A stretch of DNA of 19,372 nucleotides from Weeksellaceae bacterium (GCA_028698395.1 JAQVDG010000007.1:1-19372); one strand, 5' to 3'; positions 1 to 9,510 are shown, numbered from the stretch's first letter. The notes: generated from the sequence alone by a model not told the origin. Numbers and translations: made by a program.

Positions 1-1151
1 CGGAAACACTTTCTGATTGGACGGATGCTTTGGACGAAGTTTCAACTTATATTGAATTTTTCAGTGAGAAATTTGGTGATTATCCTTTTAAAAATGAAAA
101 ATATGGTCATGCACAATGGAACCGAAACGGTGGAATGGAACATACAACCATGAGTTTTATGGGAAAATTTACTTTTAATTTAATCGCTCACGAATTAGCA
201 CATCAGTGGTTTGGAAACAAAGTAACTTGTGCAAGTTGGAACGATATATGGATTAACGAAGGTTTTGCGGATTACAGTGCAGGTTTATTAACCGAGCATA
301 TTCAAGGCGACGAAACCTTTAAAGAATGGAAAGAAATCCGGATTGGGCAAATAACGGCTCAAAACGACGGTTCGGTTTATGTACCAAATGCAAACAGTCA
401 AAGTCGGGTATTTGATAGTCGATTGACGTATAAAAAAGCTTCTATGGTTGTGCATTTAATTCGTTTTATGCTGAATGATGATGAATTATTTTTAGAAATT
501 TTGCGCAATTTTTTAGACCATCCTGATTTCTCTTTTTCTTATGCTTCTACTCAAGATTTTAAACAAGTTTTAGAAGCAACTACACAACAAAATTGGGGTG
601 ATTATTTTGACGAATGGATTTATGGTGAAGGTCATCCGATTTTCACAATTTCTTTAGCTAAATTACCCGATTCAAATACTTTAATTCTTGATTTTCAACA
701 AACTACTTCTCACAATTCTGTTGAATTTTTCAAAACACCTTTTGAAATTGAATTTCAGGGAGAAAATAACCAAAAAGAAATCCGTCGATTTAATTTAACT
801 CAGTCAGAACAATCCTTTGTTATTACCGATTTACCATTTGAAGTAGTTTCTTATCTTCCAAATCCCGGTTTTGATGTAATTTGTGAAGTTCATACAACTA
901 ATTTACTTACAACAGAATGGGATGAAAAAGATTTACAGATTTATCCAAATCCGGTTAAAAAAAACCTGACAATAGAAAGTTCAAAACCAATAAAATTCAT
1001 TGAAGTTTTTTCCACTTCAGGACAAAAAATTAAAGAAATTCCAGTACAAAATCAATTCAAAACTCAAATTCAAAACTGGAAAAAAGGAGTCTATATACTC
1101 AAAATTTCATTTGAAAATTCAAGTACAACCAAAAAAATAATAGTCGAATAA
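1..1151 (+). CDS. M1-family zinc aminopeptidase with T9SS C-terminal sorting domain (5' partial)
   Basis: This is the C-terminal part of a secreted M1 (gluzincin) metallopeptidase that removes N-terminal residues from peptides. The frame is open from the first bases of the window, so the TTG at 30 is not a real start and the N-terminal domain and signal peptide lie outside. Counting from codon 30, the substrate-binding motif appears as GGMEH (34-38, in place of the usual GxMEN), followed by the zinc motif HELAHQW (54-60) and the second ligand in NEGFADY (Glu77). The zinc ligands are therefore His54, His58 and Glu77, with Glu55 as catalytic base. The last 75 or so residues begin with IYPNP and end with GVYILKI and a KKIIVE tail, which is a type A T9SS sorting domain: the protein should be exported by the Sec system and then carried across the outer membrane. 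No terminator is visible before the next gene, 69 bp downstream. The family call is firm; the natural substrate is unknown. Confidence 0.93.
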   Translation, partial: ETLSDWTDALDEVSTYIEFFSEKFGDYPFKNEKYGHAQWNRNGGMEHTTMSFMGKFTFNLIAHELAHQWFGNKVTCASWNDIWINEGFADYSAGLLTEHIQGDETFKEWKEIRIGQITAQNDGSVYVPNANSQSRVFDSRLTYKKASMVVHLIRFMLNDDELFLEILRNFLDHPDFSFSYASTQDFKQVLEATTQQNWGDYFDEWIYGEGHPIFTISLAKLPDSNTLILDFQQTTSHNSVEFFKTPFEIEFQGENNQKEIRRFNLTQSEQSFVITDLPFEVVSYLPNPGFDVICEVHTTNLLTTEWDEKDLQIYPNPVKKNLTIESSKPIKFIEVFSTSGQKIKEIPVQNQFKTQIQNWKKGVYILKISFENSSTTKKIIVE

Positions 1152-1170
1152 ACAAGTTTAAGAAGTACAA

Positions 1171-1201
1171 TTCATAAAAATGATTAATATATTTATCTTT
1201 G
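1171..1201 (+). promoter_or_regulatory. Candidate Bacteroidota promoter for the epimerase-menD unit
   Basis: A perfect -7 element, TATCTTTG (TAnnTTTG), lies at 1194-1201. About 20 bases upstream is a degenerate -33 element (TTC at 1171-1173 instead of TTG). Transcription would begin around 1206, giving a leader of roughly 15 bases before the ATG at 1221. The -7 match is good and the -33 match is weak. Confidence 0.45.
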
Positions 1202-1220
1202 TCCAAATTAAAATTATCCA

Positions 1221-2282
1221 ATGAAAATTCTTATTACCGGAACAGCCGGATTCATCGGATTTCATCTCGCTGAAAAACTTTTAAAAAGAGGTGATGAAAT
1301 CGTAGGCTTAGATTCTATTAATGATTATTATGATGTTCGAGTAAAATACGGTCGTTTGGAAAGAACCGGAATTTCTCAGCAAAAAATTCAATATAATCAA
1401 TTGATTCAAAGTACAATTTATCCGAATTATTCCTTTATCCAATTAAATTTAGAAGATAAAAAAAGTCTTCAAACACTTTTTGAAGAACAGAAATTCGATA
1501 AAGTCATTAATTTAGCGGCTCAAGCAGGCGTTCGTTATTCTTTAACTAATCCCGAAGCTTATATTGATTCCAATATTGTAGGATTCTTAAATATTTTGGA
1601 ATGTTGCCGTCATAATGCCATTCAACATTTGACCTATGCAAGTAGTTCCAGCGTTTACGGATTGAACGAACAACAACCTTTTTCAACCAAAGACAATGTG
1701 GATCATCCAATAAGTTTGTACGCAGCCAGCAAAAAATCCAATGAATTAATGGCGCATACTTACAGCCATTTGTATAAAATTCCAACAACAGGATTACGAT
1801 TTTTCACCGTTTACGGACCTTGGGGAAGACCGGATATGGCTTTATTTTTATTCACAAAAGCGATTTACGAAAATCGGGCTATCGACGTTTTCAATTATGG
1901 AAAAATGCAACGCGATTTTACTTATATTGATGATATTGTAGAAGGTGTGATTCGGGTAAATGACAATCCACCAAAGGAAAATCCGGACTGGAACCCTAAT
2001 TCAGATGATGCTTCAGTTTCTTCTGCACCTTATAAAATTTACAATATCGGAAATAACAATCCGGTTCAATTAATGGATTTTATAACTGCTTTGGAAAATA
2101 AAATCGGGAAAACTGCTGAAAAGAATTTATTGCCTTTACAAGCCGGCGATGTTCCTTCTACTTATGCCGATGTTTCGGATTTAGTCCGGGATTTGGATTA
2201 TAAACCCAATACTTCTATTCAGGAAGGAATCAATCGCTTTGTGGAGTGGTACCAAGAATTTTTTCAAGTAGAAAAAGGATAA
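1221..2282 (+). CDS. NAD-dependent epimerase/dehydratase, UDP-glucuronate 4-epimerase-like
   Basis: This is an extended short-chain dehydrogenase of 353 aa, the usual length for nucleotide-sugar epimerases. It starts with the Rossmann motif GTAGFIG (7-13) for NAD binding. A serine run at 141-144 and the YAASK motif (Tyr167, Lys171) form the catalytic triad. The N-terminal region ([16 protein letters not shown]) and the [18 protein letters not shown] stretch are typical of the bacterial CapI / plant GAE group, which interconverts UDP-glucuronate and UDP-galacturonate for surface polysaccharide synthesis. The enzyme is cytosolic. Only 12 bases separate it from menD, so the two are probably cotranscribed although the pathways are unrelated. 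Family assignment is strong. The exact sugar is inferred from motif similarity; related 4-epimerases for other UDP-sugars remain possible. Confidence 0.87.
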   Translation: MKILITGTAGFIGFHLAEKLLKRGDEIVGLDSINDYYDVRVKYGRLERTGISQQKIQYNQLIQSTIYPNYSFIQLNLEDKKSLQTLFEEQKFDKVINLAAQAGVRYSLTNPEAYIDSNIVGFLNILECCRHNAIQHLTYASSSSVYGLNEQQPFSTKDNVDHPISLYAASKKSNELMAHTYSHLYKIPTTGLRFFTVYGPWGRPDMALFLFTKAIYENRAIDVFNYGKMQRDFTYIDDIVEGVIRVNDNPPKENPDWNPNSDDASVSSAPYKIYNIGNNNPVQLMDFITALENKIGKTAEKNLLPLQAGDVPSTYADVSDLVRDLDYKPNTSIQEGINRFVEWYQEFFQVEKG

Positions 2283-2294
2283 AATGAAATTGAT

Positions 2295-3962
2295 TTGAAG
2301 AAATTTTCAAAAAAGTTAAATGTTCAATTGATTGCTGAAGTTTTCAAAGGATTTGGAATTGAGCACATTGTGCTTTCTCCGGGTTCAAGAAACGGAGCCT
2401 TAGCAACTCACTTTTATCATCATCCGAGTTTTAAAACTTACAGTATAGTGGATGAACGTTCTGCCGGATTTGTTGCTTTGGGAATGGCACAACAAACCCG
2501 AAAACCGGTTGTTCTCTGTTGTACTTCGGGTTCAGCTTTGGCAAATTATTATCCTGCCGTAACCGAAGCTTTTTATCAAAATGTTCCTTTACTGATTTTG
2601 TCCGCTGATCGACCGGCTCATTTGGTTGATAATTTTGACGGCCAAACCATTCGGCAAGAAAATTTATTGGAAAAACACACCTATGACAATGTGCAATTGG
2701 ATGAAGATGAATCTACAGAATCGCTTACTTTTAATTTAGGATTAATTAAAAAAGCAATTGGGAATTGTATCAAAAATTCCGGTCCGGTACATATTAATAT
2801 GCCGTTTTCAGAACCTTTATACGAATTTCAATCAACTTTAGCTATTGATTTTGAGGAATTTAAAACTCCAGTTTTTAAACAAGAAAAAATTCAGATTGAA
2901 AATTTTATAGAAAAATGGAATCAAGCCGATAAAAAATTGATTTTGGTAGGAATGCAATTTCCTGATGAAAAATTAAACCGGCAACTGAAAGAATTGGCAA
3001 AAGACGAATCGGTTGTAGTTTTAACAGAAACAACTTCAAATGTTCATTCCGAACGATTTATAAATAAAATTGATTCGGTTATTTTTTCACTTTCTGAGGA
3101 AGAATTAGAAGAATTAAAACCAGAAATTTTATTGACAATTGGACAAAATGTAGTTTCTAAGAAAATAAAAGCCTTTTTTCGCCAACATAAACCTCAGGAA
3201 CATTGGCATTTGGATACTTATTGGCAACCTGATACGTTCCAATGTTTGACCGAAAAAATTCCGGTTCAACCTAACGTCTTTTTGACTGATTTTTTACCAA
3301 ATATTCAATTCAAAAAAACAGATTATTTTCAAAAATGGAGTGAAATCCGACAAAAAAAAGAACAAAAACAAGCAGAATTTGCTCAAAAAACACCTTTTTC
3401 TGATTTTAAAATTTTTGAACGTTTGATTCAAACTTATCCCAAAGGAATTCAAGTGCATTATTCGAATTCATCTGTGATTCGTTATGCTCAATTATTTACT
3501 CATTCTCCGGAAATTACAGTATTTTGTAACCGTGGAGCAAGCGGAATTGACGGATGTAGTTCAACTGCGGTAGGTGCTTCAATGGTGAATAAAACACCAA
3601 CTTTGCTTGTTAGCGGTGATATAGGCTTTTTCTACGACAGCAATGCTTTGTGGAACAATTACTTACCTGAAAATTTTAGGATTGTTTTGATTAATAATGG
3701 TGGAGGAAATATTTTTAAAATCATTCCCGGACCGGAAAATTCCGGAGTAATGGAAGAGGTTTTTGAAACTCAACATAATCTAAATGCTGAATTTTTAGCC
3801 AAAATGTTTCAGTTTGAGTACACAAAAGTAAATTCATTGGATGAGTTTGAAAGTGAGATTAAAGAATTTTATCAAACATCAAAACGTCCTAAAATAATGG
3901 AGATCAATACTTTTTCTGTTGAAAATGCTGAAATTCAACGAGCTTATTTCAAAATTAAATAA
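2295..3962 (+). CDS. menD: 2-succinyl-5-enolpyruvyl-6-hydroxy-3-cyclohexene-1-carboxylate synthase MenD
   Basis: MenD is a thiamine-diphosphate enzyme that joins 2-oxoglutarate to isochorismate, the first dedicated carboligation step of menaquinone synthesis. The 555-aa length is normal. Visible signatures are SPGSRN (28-33), the catalytic-glutamate region DERSAGF (Glu54), SADRP (103-107), GQTIRQ (116-121), and the ThDP/Mg motif beginning at Gly441-Asp442 and ending in NNGGGNIF (467-474). The start is unusual. The only in-frame choices after the upstream stop are ATT at 2289 and TTG at 2295; TTG gives a plausible N-terminus directly before the family homology. An ATG at 2284 is in another frame and stops after four codons, the TGA overlapping the TTG. 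The purine-rich AAAGGA at 2273-2278 is better placed for that ATG than for the TTG. Other men genes are not in this window. Function is very likely; the exact start is less certain. Confidence 0.93.
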   Translation: MKKFSKKLNVQLIAEVFKGFGIEHIVLSPGSRNGALATHFYHHPSFKTYSIVDERSAGFVALGMAQQTRKPVVLCCTSGSALANYYPAVTEAFYQNVPLLILSADRPAHLVDNFDGQTIRQENLLEKHTYDNVQLDEDESTESLTFNLGLIKKAIGNCIKNSGPVHINMPFSEPLYEFQSTLAIDFEEFKTPVFKQEKIQIENFIEKWNQADKKLILVGMQFPDEKLNRQLKELAKDESVVVLTETTSNVHSERFINKIDSVIFSLSEEELEELKPEILLTIGQNVVSKKIKAFFRQHKPQEHWHLDTYWQPDTFQCLTEKIPVQPNVFLTDFLPNIQFKKTDYFQKWSEIRQKKEQKQAEFAQKTPFSDFKIFERLIQTYPKGIQVHYSNSSVIRYAQLFTHSPEITVFCNRGASGIDGCSSTAVGASMVNKTPTLLVSGDIGFFYDSNALWNNYLPENFRIVLINNGGGNIFKIIPGPENSGVMEEVFETQHNLNAEFLAKMFQFEYTKVNSLDEFESEIKEFYQTSKRPKIMEINTFSVENAEIQRAYFKIK

Positions 3963-3991
3963 GCAACAAGGTAAAACATGAGGAATCTCAG

Positions 3992-4022
3992 TTTTATTCC
4001 GTTAAAGTAAAGTGTAATTTTG
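3992..4022 (+). promoter_or_regulatory. Candidate promoter for the 12-TM membrane protein gene
   Basis: TAATTTTG at 4015-4022 fits the Bacteroidota -7 consensus TAnnTTTG exactly. A T-rich TTTT at 3992-3995 sits 19 bases upstream where TTTG would be expected. This would initiate transcription near 4027, upstream of the ATG at 4090. Moderate support from the -7 element only. Confidence 0.45.
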
Positions 4023-4089
4023 TCTGATTCTAAATAAGGGTGTGAATTCAAGAAAAAACAGATTTTACCTCTTTTCCGAAAAACAAAAA

Positions 4090-5307
4090 ATGAATAAAAC
4101 GATTGCATACGGATTAAAAATAGCTTTAGTAAATTTTGTTATTCTTGCATTGGTTGGTTCGTTGATGCGTTTTAAAATAGGATTTAGCTTCCCTTATTTC
4201 ATTCAAAAAAACTTAATTGATGCTCATTCGCATTTTGCGTTTTACGGATGGATAACAACAGCTATTTATTTTCTGATTATCAGTGATTTAAATTCAAGAT
4301 TTCCGGATTTAAAATTGAAAAAATATTTTGTAGTTTGTGTTTTAAATCTCATTGCTTCGTACGGAATGTTAGTGGCATTTACGTATAAAGATTATTATTG
4401 GTTATCGATTGTTTTTTCATCCCTTGCTTTATTTTGTGGTTGGGCGTATTTGTATATGTTATTTATGGATTCCCGCAAAAGAAAATTGAGTGGAGTAAAA
4501 TGGTATTTGGGTGGATTATTTTTTGCTTTTATCTCTTCGATTGGAATTTTTAGTTTAAGTTATTTAACTGCAACTAAACAAATTACAAAAGAATCTTTAG
4601 ACATAAGTATTTATTTTTATTTGCATTTTCAATACAATGGATTTTACATTTTCAGCTGTATTGGCTTGTTAATTAATCAATTGGACAGAATTGGAATTCG
4701 ATTAAAAACAAAAACTCACCAAAAAATATATTATGCGTTTTTTGTTGGTTGTATTTTAACTTATGGTTTATCTGTTTTATGGTTAAAACTTCCTTTATGG
4801 CTGTATGCAAGCACAGTTAGCGGTGCTTTGATTCAAACTTTCGGAAGTGGATTTCTTTTTTATTTTATAAGTAAAAATTGGAGACAAATAAAAGATTCCT
4901 TATCGACTTTGGAACGATTTGTTTTGGTGTACGTTGGATTTGCTTTTAGTGTGAAAATCAGTTTACAATTACTTTCCATATTCCCATCCATTTCAAAATA
5001 TGCTTTTGATCACAGAGCAGTGGCAATCGCTTATTTACATTTGATTTTATTGATGGGAATTTCGGTCTTTTTAGTTTCTAAAATCATTGAATCGGGTTAT
5101 TTTCATTTTTCAAAATTCGGAAAACGAGGATTTAAAGTGCTTTTAACTCTTATTTTTGTCAATCAGGTTTATTTAGGATTGGCTGCTTTTTCATCGATTT
5201 TCTTCTTTAGAATTCCCAATCTTCAACTCATTTTATTTTCTTTTGGAGTTTTAATTGCGCTTACTTTGAGTTTGATTTTAAAAGAATTAAAATTTCGTGA
5301 AAAATAA
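4090..5307 (+). CDS. 12-TM integral membrane protein with conserved-looking histidines, possible heme-protein relative
   Basis: A 405-aa inner-membrane protein. An in-frame GTG at 4042 would add 16 polar residues, but the ATG at 4090 begins a normal membrane-protein N-terminus and is preferred. I count about 12 hydrophobic segments, beginning near residues 11-28, 48-66, 79-98, 102-125, 137-160, 173-196, 212-232, 238-260, 276-298, 308-331, 348-372 and 378-397. Histidines lie at or inside helices: HSHFAF at the start of TM2 (His46, His48), YLHFQYNGF in TM6 (His179), and His308 and His317 in TM10. Twelve helices with histidines in TM2, TM6 and TM10 recall heme-copper oxidase subunit I and NnrS-type proteins, but there is no His-His pair in TM7 and the TM10 spacing differs, so this is not a functional oxidase by sequence. 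The topology is solid; the heme connection is speculative. It ends at a terminator 1 base beyond its stop codon. Confidence 0.75.
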   Translation: MNKTIAYGLKIALVNFVILALVGSLMRFKIGFSFPYFIQKNLIDAHSHFAFYGWITTAIYFLIISDLNSRFPDLKLKKYFVVCVLNLIASYGMLVAFTYKDYYWLSIVFSSLALFCGWAYLYMLFMDSRKRKLSGVKWYLGGLFFAFISSIGIFSLSYLTATKQITKESLDISIYFYLHFQYNGFYIFSCIGLLINQLDRIGIRLKTKTHQKIYYAFFVGCILTYGLSVLWLKLPLWLYASTVSGALIQTFGSGFLFYFISKNWRQIKDSLSTLERFVLVYVGFAFSVKISLQLLSIFPSISKYAFDHRAVAIAYLHLILLMGISVFLVSKIIESGYFHFSKFGKRGFKVLLTLIFVNQVYLGLAAFSSIFFFRIPNLQLILFSFGVLIALTLSLILKELKFREK

Positions 5308-5340
5308 AAAATCCGATACCAAAATTTGATACCGGATTTT
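5308..5340. terminator. Bidirectional intrinsic terminator between convergent genes
   Basis: The arms AAAATCCG (5308-5315) and CGGATTTT (5333-5340) pair perfectly, and the intervening bases extend the stem imperfectly. The A-rich left arm and T-rich right arm give a U-tract on either strand. It begins directly after the stop of the membrane-protein gene and lies 21 bases beyond the stop of the leftward TPR gene, so it probably serves both. Confidence 0.7.
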
Positions 5341-5360
5341 ATATATCAATTGAGCTTAGA

Positions 5361-6743
5361 TTAGTTTTTTCGTAATGAATTTTCTATGGCTCGCATTTGG
5401 TCTTCTTTCTCATACATTTCAGCTGCCTGATAAGCTTGACGCAATAATTTTGCAGTTTCATAATTCGTTTTATCAGTGTTGAATGCTTGTTCAAAATAAG
5501 GAATTGCTTCTAAATACAAAGCTTTTCTTTTGTTTGAATATTCTCTGTAAGTCTGCTTCTCCTTATTGCTAATACCTAAATTTGCATTGATAATTTCTAC
5601 ATATTCTGCCTCCGGTTTTAATTTTATGAAGGCGATGTTAATGTAAGCATCTTTATATTTCGGATTAATCTGAATTGCTTTTTCAAATGCCTGAATTGCT
5701 TTATCATCCTCATTTTTATTTTTATAAAGCACACCCATATTAAAGAAATTTACTTCATTTCTTGGGTCAATTTTGATTCGTTCGGTTAATTTTTCCAATA
5801 ATAAATCTTCTTTTCCGGAAATAAGATAAACAGAAGAAGCTGCTTCAAAAATTTCATTGTCATTCGGATATTTATCCAAAATTGTTTCCACAATGGGATC
5901 ATACGATTTTTGTAAAACCAATGCGTTCAAAGTAAAAGCATGTAAATCCTTCTCAACTGAAGGTGATTTTACTTCTTTGTAAGTCGTTATGCTACCTGCT
6001 TTTCTCTGAGCTTCAGCATCTTCTCTAGAAGTAAATGACAATTCTATTCCCGAATCTTTATCTGTCCCTACCCAAGAAGAAGTAACACCGGTATATCCAT
6101 CCTGAATCATTTCTTTATAAATATCAATGGCTCTTTGGTAATCACCTCCTTTGTGAAAACTAATTGCTGCATTGTATTTGAATAAATCAGCATCACCTCC
6201 TATGAAACGACTCAGATAAGAAACTTCTAATAATTTCTCAGCTGCTTCAACATCTTTTCCGTCTCTAATTAAGGCTTGGGCTTGGCGTAAAACACTTTCT
6301 CCTCTTTTTAGTAAATCTTCTCTAACTAACGGAGAGTAAACTTGTTGTAAAGTTTGTTCTTTTACTTTATTATAATTTCCTGAAGCTGCAATTCGTTCAG
6401 CTTCATCTTTTGAAAAATAATATTCAGTTTCTTTGCTGCTCTTATTCCGAATGGAGTAAATTGTTCCATTCTCATATTTTGCCATTTCACTAAATAATTG
6501 AGCCGCTTCAATTGATTTTCCATCTTTTAAAGCAATTGAACCGGCTAAATAATAATATTTTGCTTTTACTTCAGGCGCAATTGTATTGGTATTCATCTGA
6601 TTTTGAACACTTGCTAATTCTGATTTAACTAAAGCTATGTCGTTGGAGTCAAAGGCTTTGAGCGCATTATTTACTTCTTTTTCCTGAGCGAATAATCCAT
6701 TTGTCAGACATAACACTGCTATTGATAAAATTACTTTTTTCAT
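5361..6743 (-). CDS. Exported tetratricopeptide-repeat protein encoded directly behind gyrA
   Basis: A 460-aa protein with a signal peptide (MKKVILSIAV, a hydrophobic core, and cleavage likely after LFA at residue 19), so it should act in the periplasm. TPR-like helix pairs are recognisable near 61-90, 184-215 and, most clearly, 331-366 (NMGVLYKNKNEDDKAIQAFE followed by KAIQINP), with a further pair near 409-445. Two short stretches, about 106-129 and 233-257, look like copies of each other (both contain a F-S/T-x-x-(D/E)-A-E core followed by an A/SG-N/S turn and a YxxVKE/TYKEV end). They sit between TPR units. TPR proteins scaffold protein-protein contacts; no enzyme motif is seen. The ATG at 6743 is three bases past the gyrA stop, so it is almost certainly cotranscribed and translationally close-coupled to gyrA. 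Function is unknown. Confidence 0.85.
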   Translation of the reverse strand: MKKVILSIAVLCLTNGLFAQEKEVNNALKAFDSNDIALVKSELASVQNQMNTNTIAPEVKAKYYYLAGSIALKDGKSIEAAQLFSEMAKYENGTIYSIRNKSSKETEYYFSKDEAERIAASGNYNKVKEQTLQQVYSPLVREDLLKRGESVLRQAQALIRDGKDVEAAEKLLEVSYLSRFIGGDADLFKYNAAISFHKGGDYQRAIDIYKEMIQDGYTGVTSSWVGTDKDSGIELSFTSREDAEAQRKAGSITTYKEVKSPSVEKDLHAFTLNALVLQKSYDPIVETILDKYPNDNEIFEAASSVYLISGKEDLLLEKLTERIKIDPRNEVNFFNMGVLYKNKNEDDKAIQAFEKAIQINPKYKDAYINIAFIKLKPEAEYVEIINANLGISNKEKQTYREYSNKRKALYLEAIPYFEQAFNTDKTNYETAKLLRQAYQAAEMYEKEDQMRAIENSLRKN

Positions 6744-6746
6744 ATC

Positions 6747-9302
6747 TTATTCGTTTATTTCTGAGTCTAAATTAGTGTTTTCTTCTGAATCTGAGTTTAA
6801 ATTATTCTGATTTTCTTCTAAATTTATCTCTGGATTTTCCTCCTCTTCTTCTTCAATTGCCACTTTAGCAACCGCTGCAATTTCATCTCCATTTTTCAAA
6901 TTAATCAAACGAACTCCCTGTGTTGCTCTTCCCATTACCCGCATTTCTTTCACTGCGGTACGGATAGTAACACCTGATTTGTTGATAATCATCAAATCGT
7001 CCAAATCATTAACCGATTTAATCGCTATCAATCGACCTGTTTTCTCAGTGATATTCAAAGTAGTAACTCCTTTTCCGCCACGGTTGGTAATACGATAATC
7101 GTCGATTTGACTTCGTTTTCCATATCCTTTTTCAGAAACAACCAATACGGTTTCATTTTCTTTGTCTTCGATGACAATCATACCGATTACTTCGTTGTCA
7201 TCACTTCCTAAGTTAATTCCGCGAACTCCGGAAGCGGTTCTACCCATTGGTCTAACTTTTTCATCTTCAAAACGAATCGCTTTACCACTTAAAGAAGCAA
7301 TCATGATTTCGCTTTTTCCGTTGGTCAATTTAGCTTCCAACAACTGGTCACCTTCACGTATGGTAATAGCATTAATTCCATTGACTCTCGGTCTTGAATA
7401 AGCTTCCAAAGTGGTTTTCTTAACGATACCTTTTTTGGTTACCATAATAACATAATTATTATTGACATATTCTTCATCCATCAAATTATGAGTGAGAATA
7501 TAGGCTTTCACCTTGTCGTCAGGTTCTATATTGATTAAATTTTGAATTGCTCTACCTTTTGATGTTTTAGAGCCTTCTGGAATTTCAAATACACGCATCC
7601 AAAAACATTTTCCATTTTCAGTGAAGAACAACATATATTGGTGGTTGGTTGCAATCACCATATATTCCAAGAAGTCAGCATCTCTGGTTGTTGCCCCTCT
7701 GTTCCCAACTCCTCCTCTGGACTGTCTTTTGTATTCGGATAAAGAAGTACGTTTGATGTATCCCAAATGACTGATGGTAACCACCATTTCTTCATCAGGA
7801 ATTAAATCTTCGATATTCATATCGCCTCCTGCGTAATCAATCTCAGAACGTCTTTCGTCTCCGTATTTAGTTTTAATTTCAATCAATTCATCTTTAATGA
7901 TTTGCATTCGTAATTCTTCGCTCGCCAAAACACTTTTTAAATAATCAATGTGTTTCATCAATTCCTCGTATTCGGATTTAATCTTATCGATTTCCAATCC
8001 GGTTAAAGTTCTTAAACGAAGCTCCAGAATAGCACGTGCTTGGATTTCTGATAAATCGAAAGCTTCCATCAAGCCGGCTCTTGCATCTTCCGGAGTAGCA
8101 CTTTCACGAATAATCCGAATGGCTCTGTCTAAATCATCCTGTGTGCCGATTACTTTCATGTAACCTTCCAGAATATGCGCACGTTCTTCTGCTTTTCTTA
8201 ATTCATATTTAGTTCTGCGAACTACCACATCGTGGCGATGATTAATAAAATACTTGATTAAATCTTTTAAATTTAATTGTTCCGGCCTTCCGTTTACAAG
8301 TGCAATATTGTTTACGCTGAAAGAAGACTGCAAAGCGGTGTGTTTAAATAATAAATTCAAAACAACATTAGGAACAGCATCCATTTTCAATACATAAACA
8401 ATACGCATTCCGTTTCGGTCAGACTCATCGCGTATTTCTGAAATTCCATCCAGTTTTCCTTCTTTTACTAAGTCGGCTGTTTTGGAAATCATATCGGATT
8501 TATTGACTTGATATGGAATTTCAGAAACAATGATACAATCCCGTCCGTTTACATTTTCAAAATTAGTTTTAGCACGCATAACAATACGCCCTCTTCCGGT
8601 TTCAAAAGCATCTTTTACTCCGCTGTACCCGTAAATAGTACCTCCGGTAGGGAAATCAGGTGCTTTAATATATTGCATTAATTCTTCAATTGTAACGTCT
8701 TGATTATCAACATAAGCAATAGTTCCATCTATCACTTCTGAAAGATTATGCGGTGCCATATTGGTTGCCATTCCCACTGCGATTCCGGCAGCTCCGTTTA
8801 CTAATAAATTCGGGATTCGGGTAGGTAAAACTTTAGGTTCTTGCAAACTGTCGTCGAAGTTCAATTGGAAATCTACTGTTTCTTTATCGATATCCGACAA
8901 CATTTCTTCGGAGATTTTTTGTAACCGAGCTTCGGTATATCGCATGGCAGCAGGCGGATCACCATCTACTGATCCAAAGTTACCCTGACCGTCCACCATC
9001 AAATAACGAAGTGACCAAGGCTGAGCCATACGCACCATAGTTTCGTAAACGGAAGAATCCCCGTGTGGATGGTATTTTCCTAAGACCTCTCCCACGATAC
9101 GGGCAGATTTTTTATGTGCTCTGTTGGATAATACACCTAATTCGTACATTCCGAACAAAACACGTCTGTGTACCGGTTTTAATCCATCCCGAACATCCGG
9201 TAAGGCTCTTGATACAATAACCGACATTGAATAATCAATGTAAGCTGATTTCATTTCATCCTCAATATTAATCGGGATTAATCTTTCTCCTTCACTATTC
9301 AT
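6747..9302 (-). CDS. gyrA: DNA gyrase subunit A
   Basis: GyrA is the DNA-breaking and -rejoining subunit of gyrase, the A2B2 topoisomerase that introduces negative supercoils using ATP bound by GyrB. The 851-aa length is normal. The N-terminal breakage-reunion domain contains the quinolone-resistance region [17 protein letters not shown] (78-94) with Ser83 and Glu87 in E. coli numbering, and AAMRYTE (118-124) with catalytic Tyr122. The C-terminal beta-pinwheel carries the GyrA box as QSRGGVG (527-533), which separates gyrase from topoisomerase IV although two positions differ from QRRGGKG. The tail is strongly acidic, starting with a run of glutamates about 37 residues from the end, comparable to the acidic tail that tunes supercoiling in other GyrA proteins. 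Identification is secure. It leads a two-gene unit with the TPR protein. Confidence 0.97.
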   Translation of the reverse strand: MNSEGERLIPINIEDEMKSAYIDYSMSVIVSRALPDVRDGLKPVHRRVLFGMYELGVLSNRAHKKSARIVGEVLGKYHPHGDSSVYETMVRMAQPWSLRYLMVDGQGNFGSVDGDPPAAMRYTEARLQKISEEMLSDIDKETVDFQLNFDDSLQEPKVLPTRIPNLLVNGAAGIAVGMATNMAPHNLSEVIDGTIAYVDNQDVTIEELMQYIKAPDFPTGGTIYGYSGVKDAFETGRGRIVMRAKTNFENVNGRDCIIVSEIPYQVNKSDMISKTADLVKEGKLDGISEIRDESDRNGMRIVYVLKMDAVPNVVLNLLFKHTALQSSFSVNNIALVNGRPEQLNLKDLIKYFINHRHDVVVRRTKYELRKAEERAHILEGYMKVIGTQDDLDRAIRIIRESATPEDARAGLMEAFDLSEIQARAILELRLRTLTGLEIDKIKSEYEELMKHIDYLKSVLASEELRMQIIKDELIEIKTKYGDERRSEIDYAGGDMNIEDLIPDEEMVVTISHLGYIKRTSLSEYKRQSRGGVGNRGATTRDADFLEYMVIATNHQYMLFFTENGKCFWMRVFEIPEGSKTSKGRAIQNLINIEPDDKVKAYILTHNLMDEEYVNNNYVIMVTKKGIVKKTTLEAYSRPRVNGINAITIREGDQLLEAKLTNGKSEIMIASLSGKAIRFEDEKVRPMGRTASGVRGINLGSDDNEVIGMIVIEDKENETVLVVSEKGYGKRSQIDDYRITNRGGKGVTTLNITEKTGRLIAIKSVNDLDDLMIINKSGVTIRTAVKEMRVMGRATQGVRLINLKNGDEIAAVAKVAIEEEEEENPEINLEENQNNLNSDSEENTNLDSEINE

Positions 9303-9510
9303 TTAATCTGTTTTTTATTTTACATTTTGAATTGTTTCCGATGAAAACATTTTTCAGTTGCAATTCAGTGTTTTACATTCTCTTTATGTTTGTGATTTTT
9401 AATTACAAATTCAATTAAAAACGTGCTAAAATACGAATTTTAAAGTGGAATTGCGAAGCTATTTAACCCGAGTTTTCAACAAATTATATAAACCTGTAAC
9501 TTTATTTCAT
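9303..9510. other. Intergenic region upstream of gyrA
   Basis: AT-rich, non-coding. It must hold the gyrA promoter, but I see no full TTTG/TAnnTTTG pair on the minus strand. The nearest matches are TATTTTAG (complement of 9426-9433) and TGAATTTG (complement of 9406-9413), each with one mismatch and no clear -33 partner. No RNA gene or repeat is apparent. Confidence 0.4.

Noticed and set aside
3979..3990. Small hairpin (TGAG/CTCA) followed by T-rich bases after menD
   Set aside because: The stem is only 4 bp and the T-run is interrupted; too weak to call a terminator.
4042..4089. GTG start adding 16 residues to the 12-TM protein
   Set aside because: The added residues are polar and basic without family character; the ATG at 4090 gives a conventional membrane-protein start.
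5308..5340. Possible small palindromic repeat element between convergent genes
   Set aside because: Its position directly after two convergent stop codons and its A/T-flanked stem are fully explained as a bidirectional terminator.
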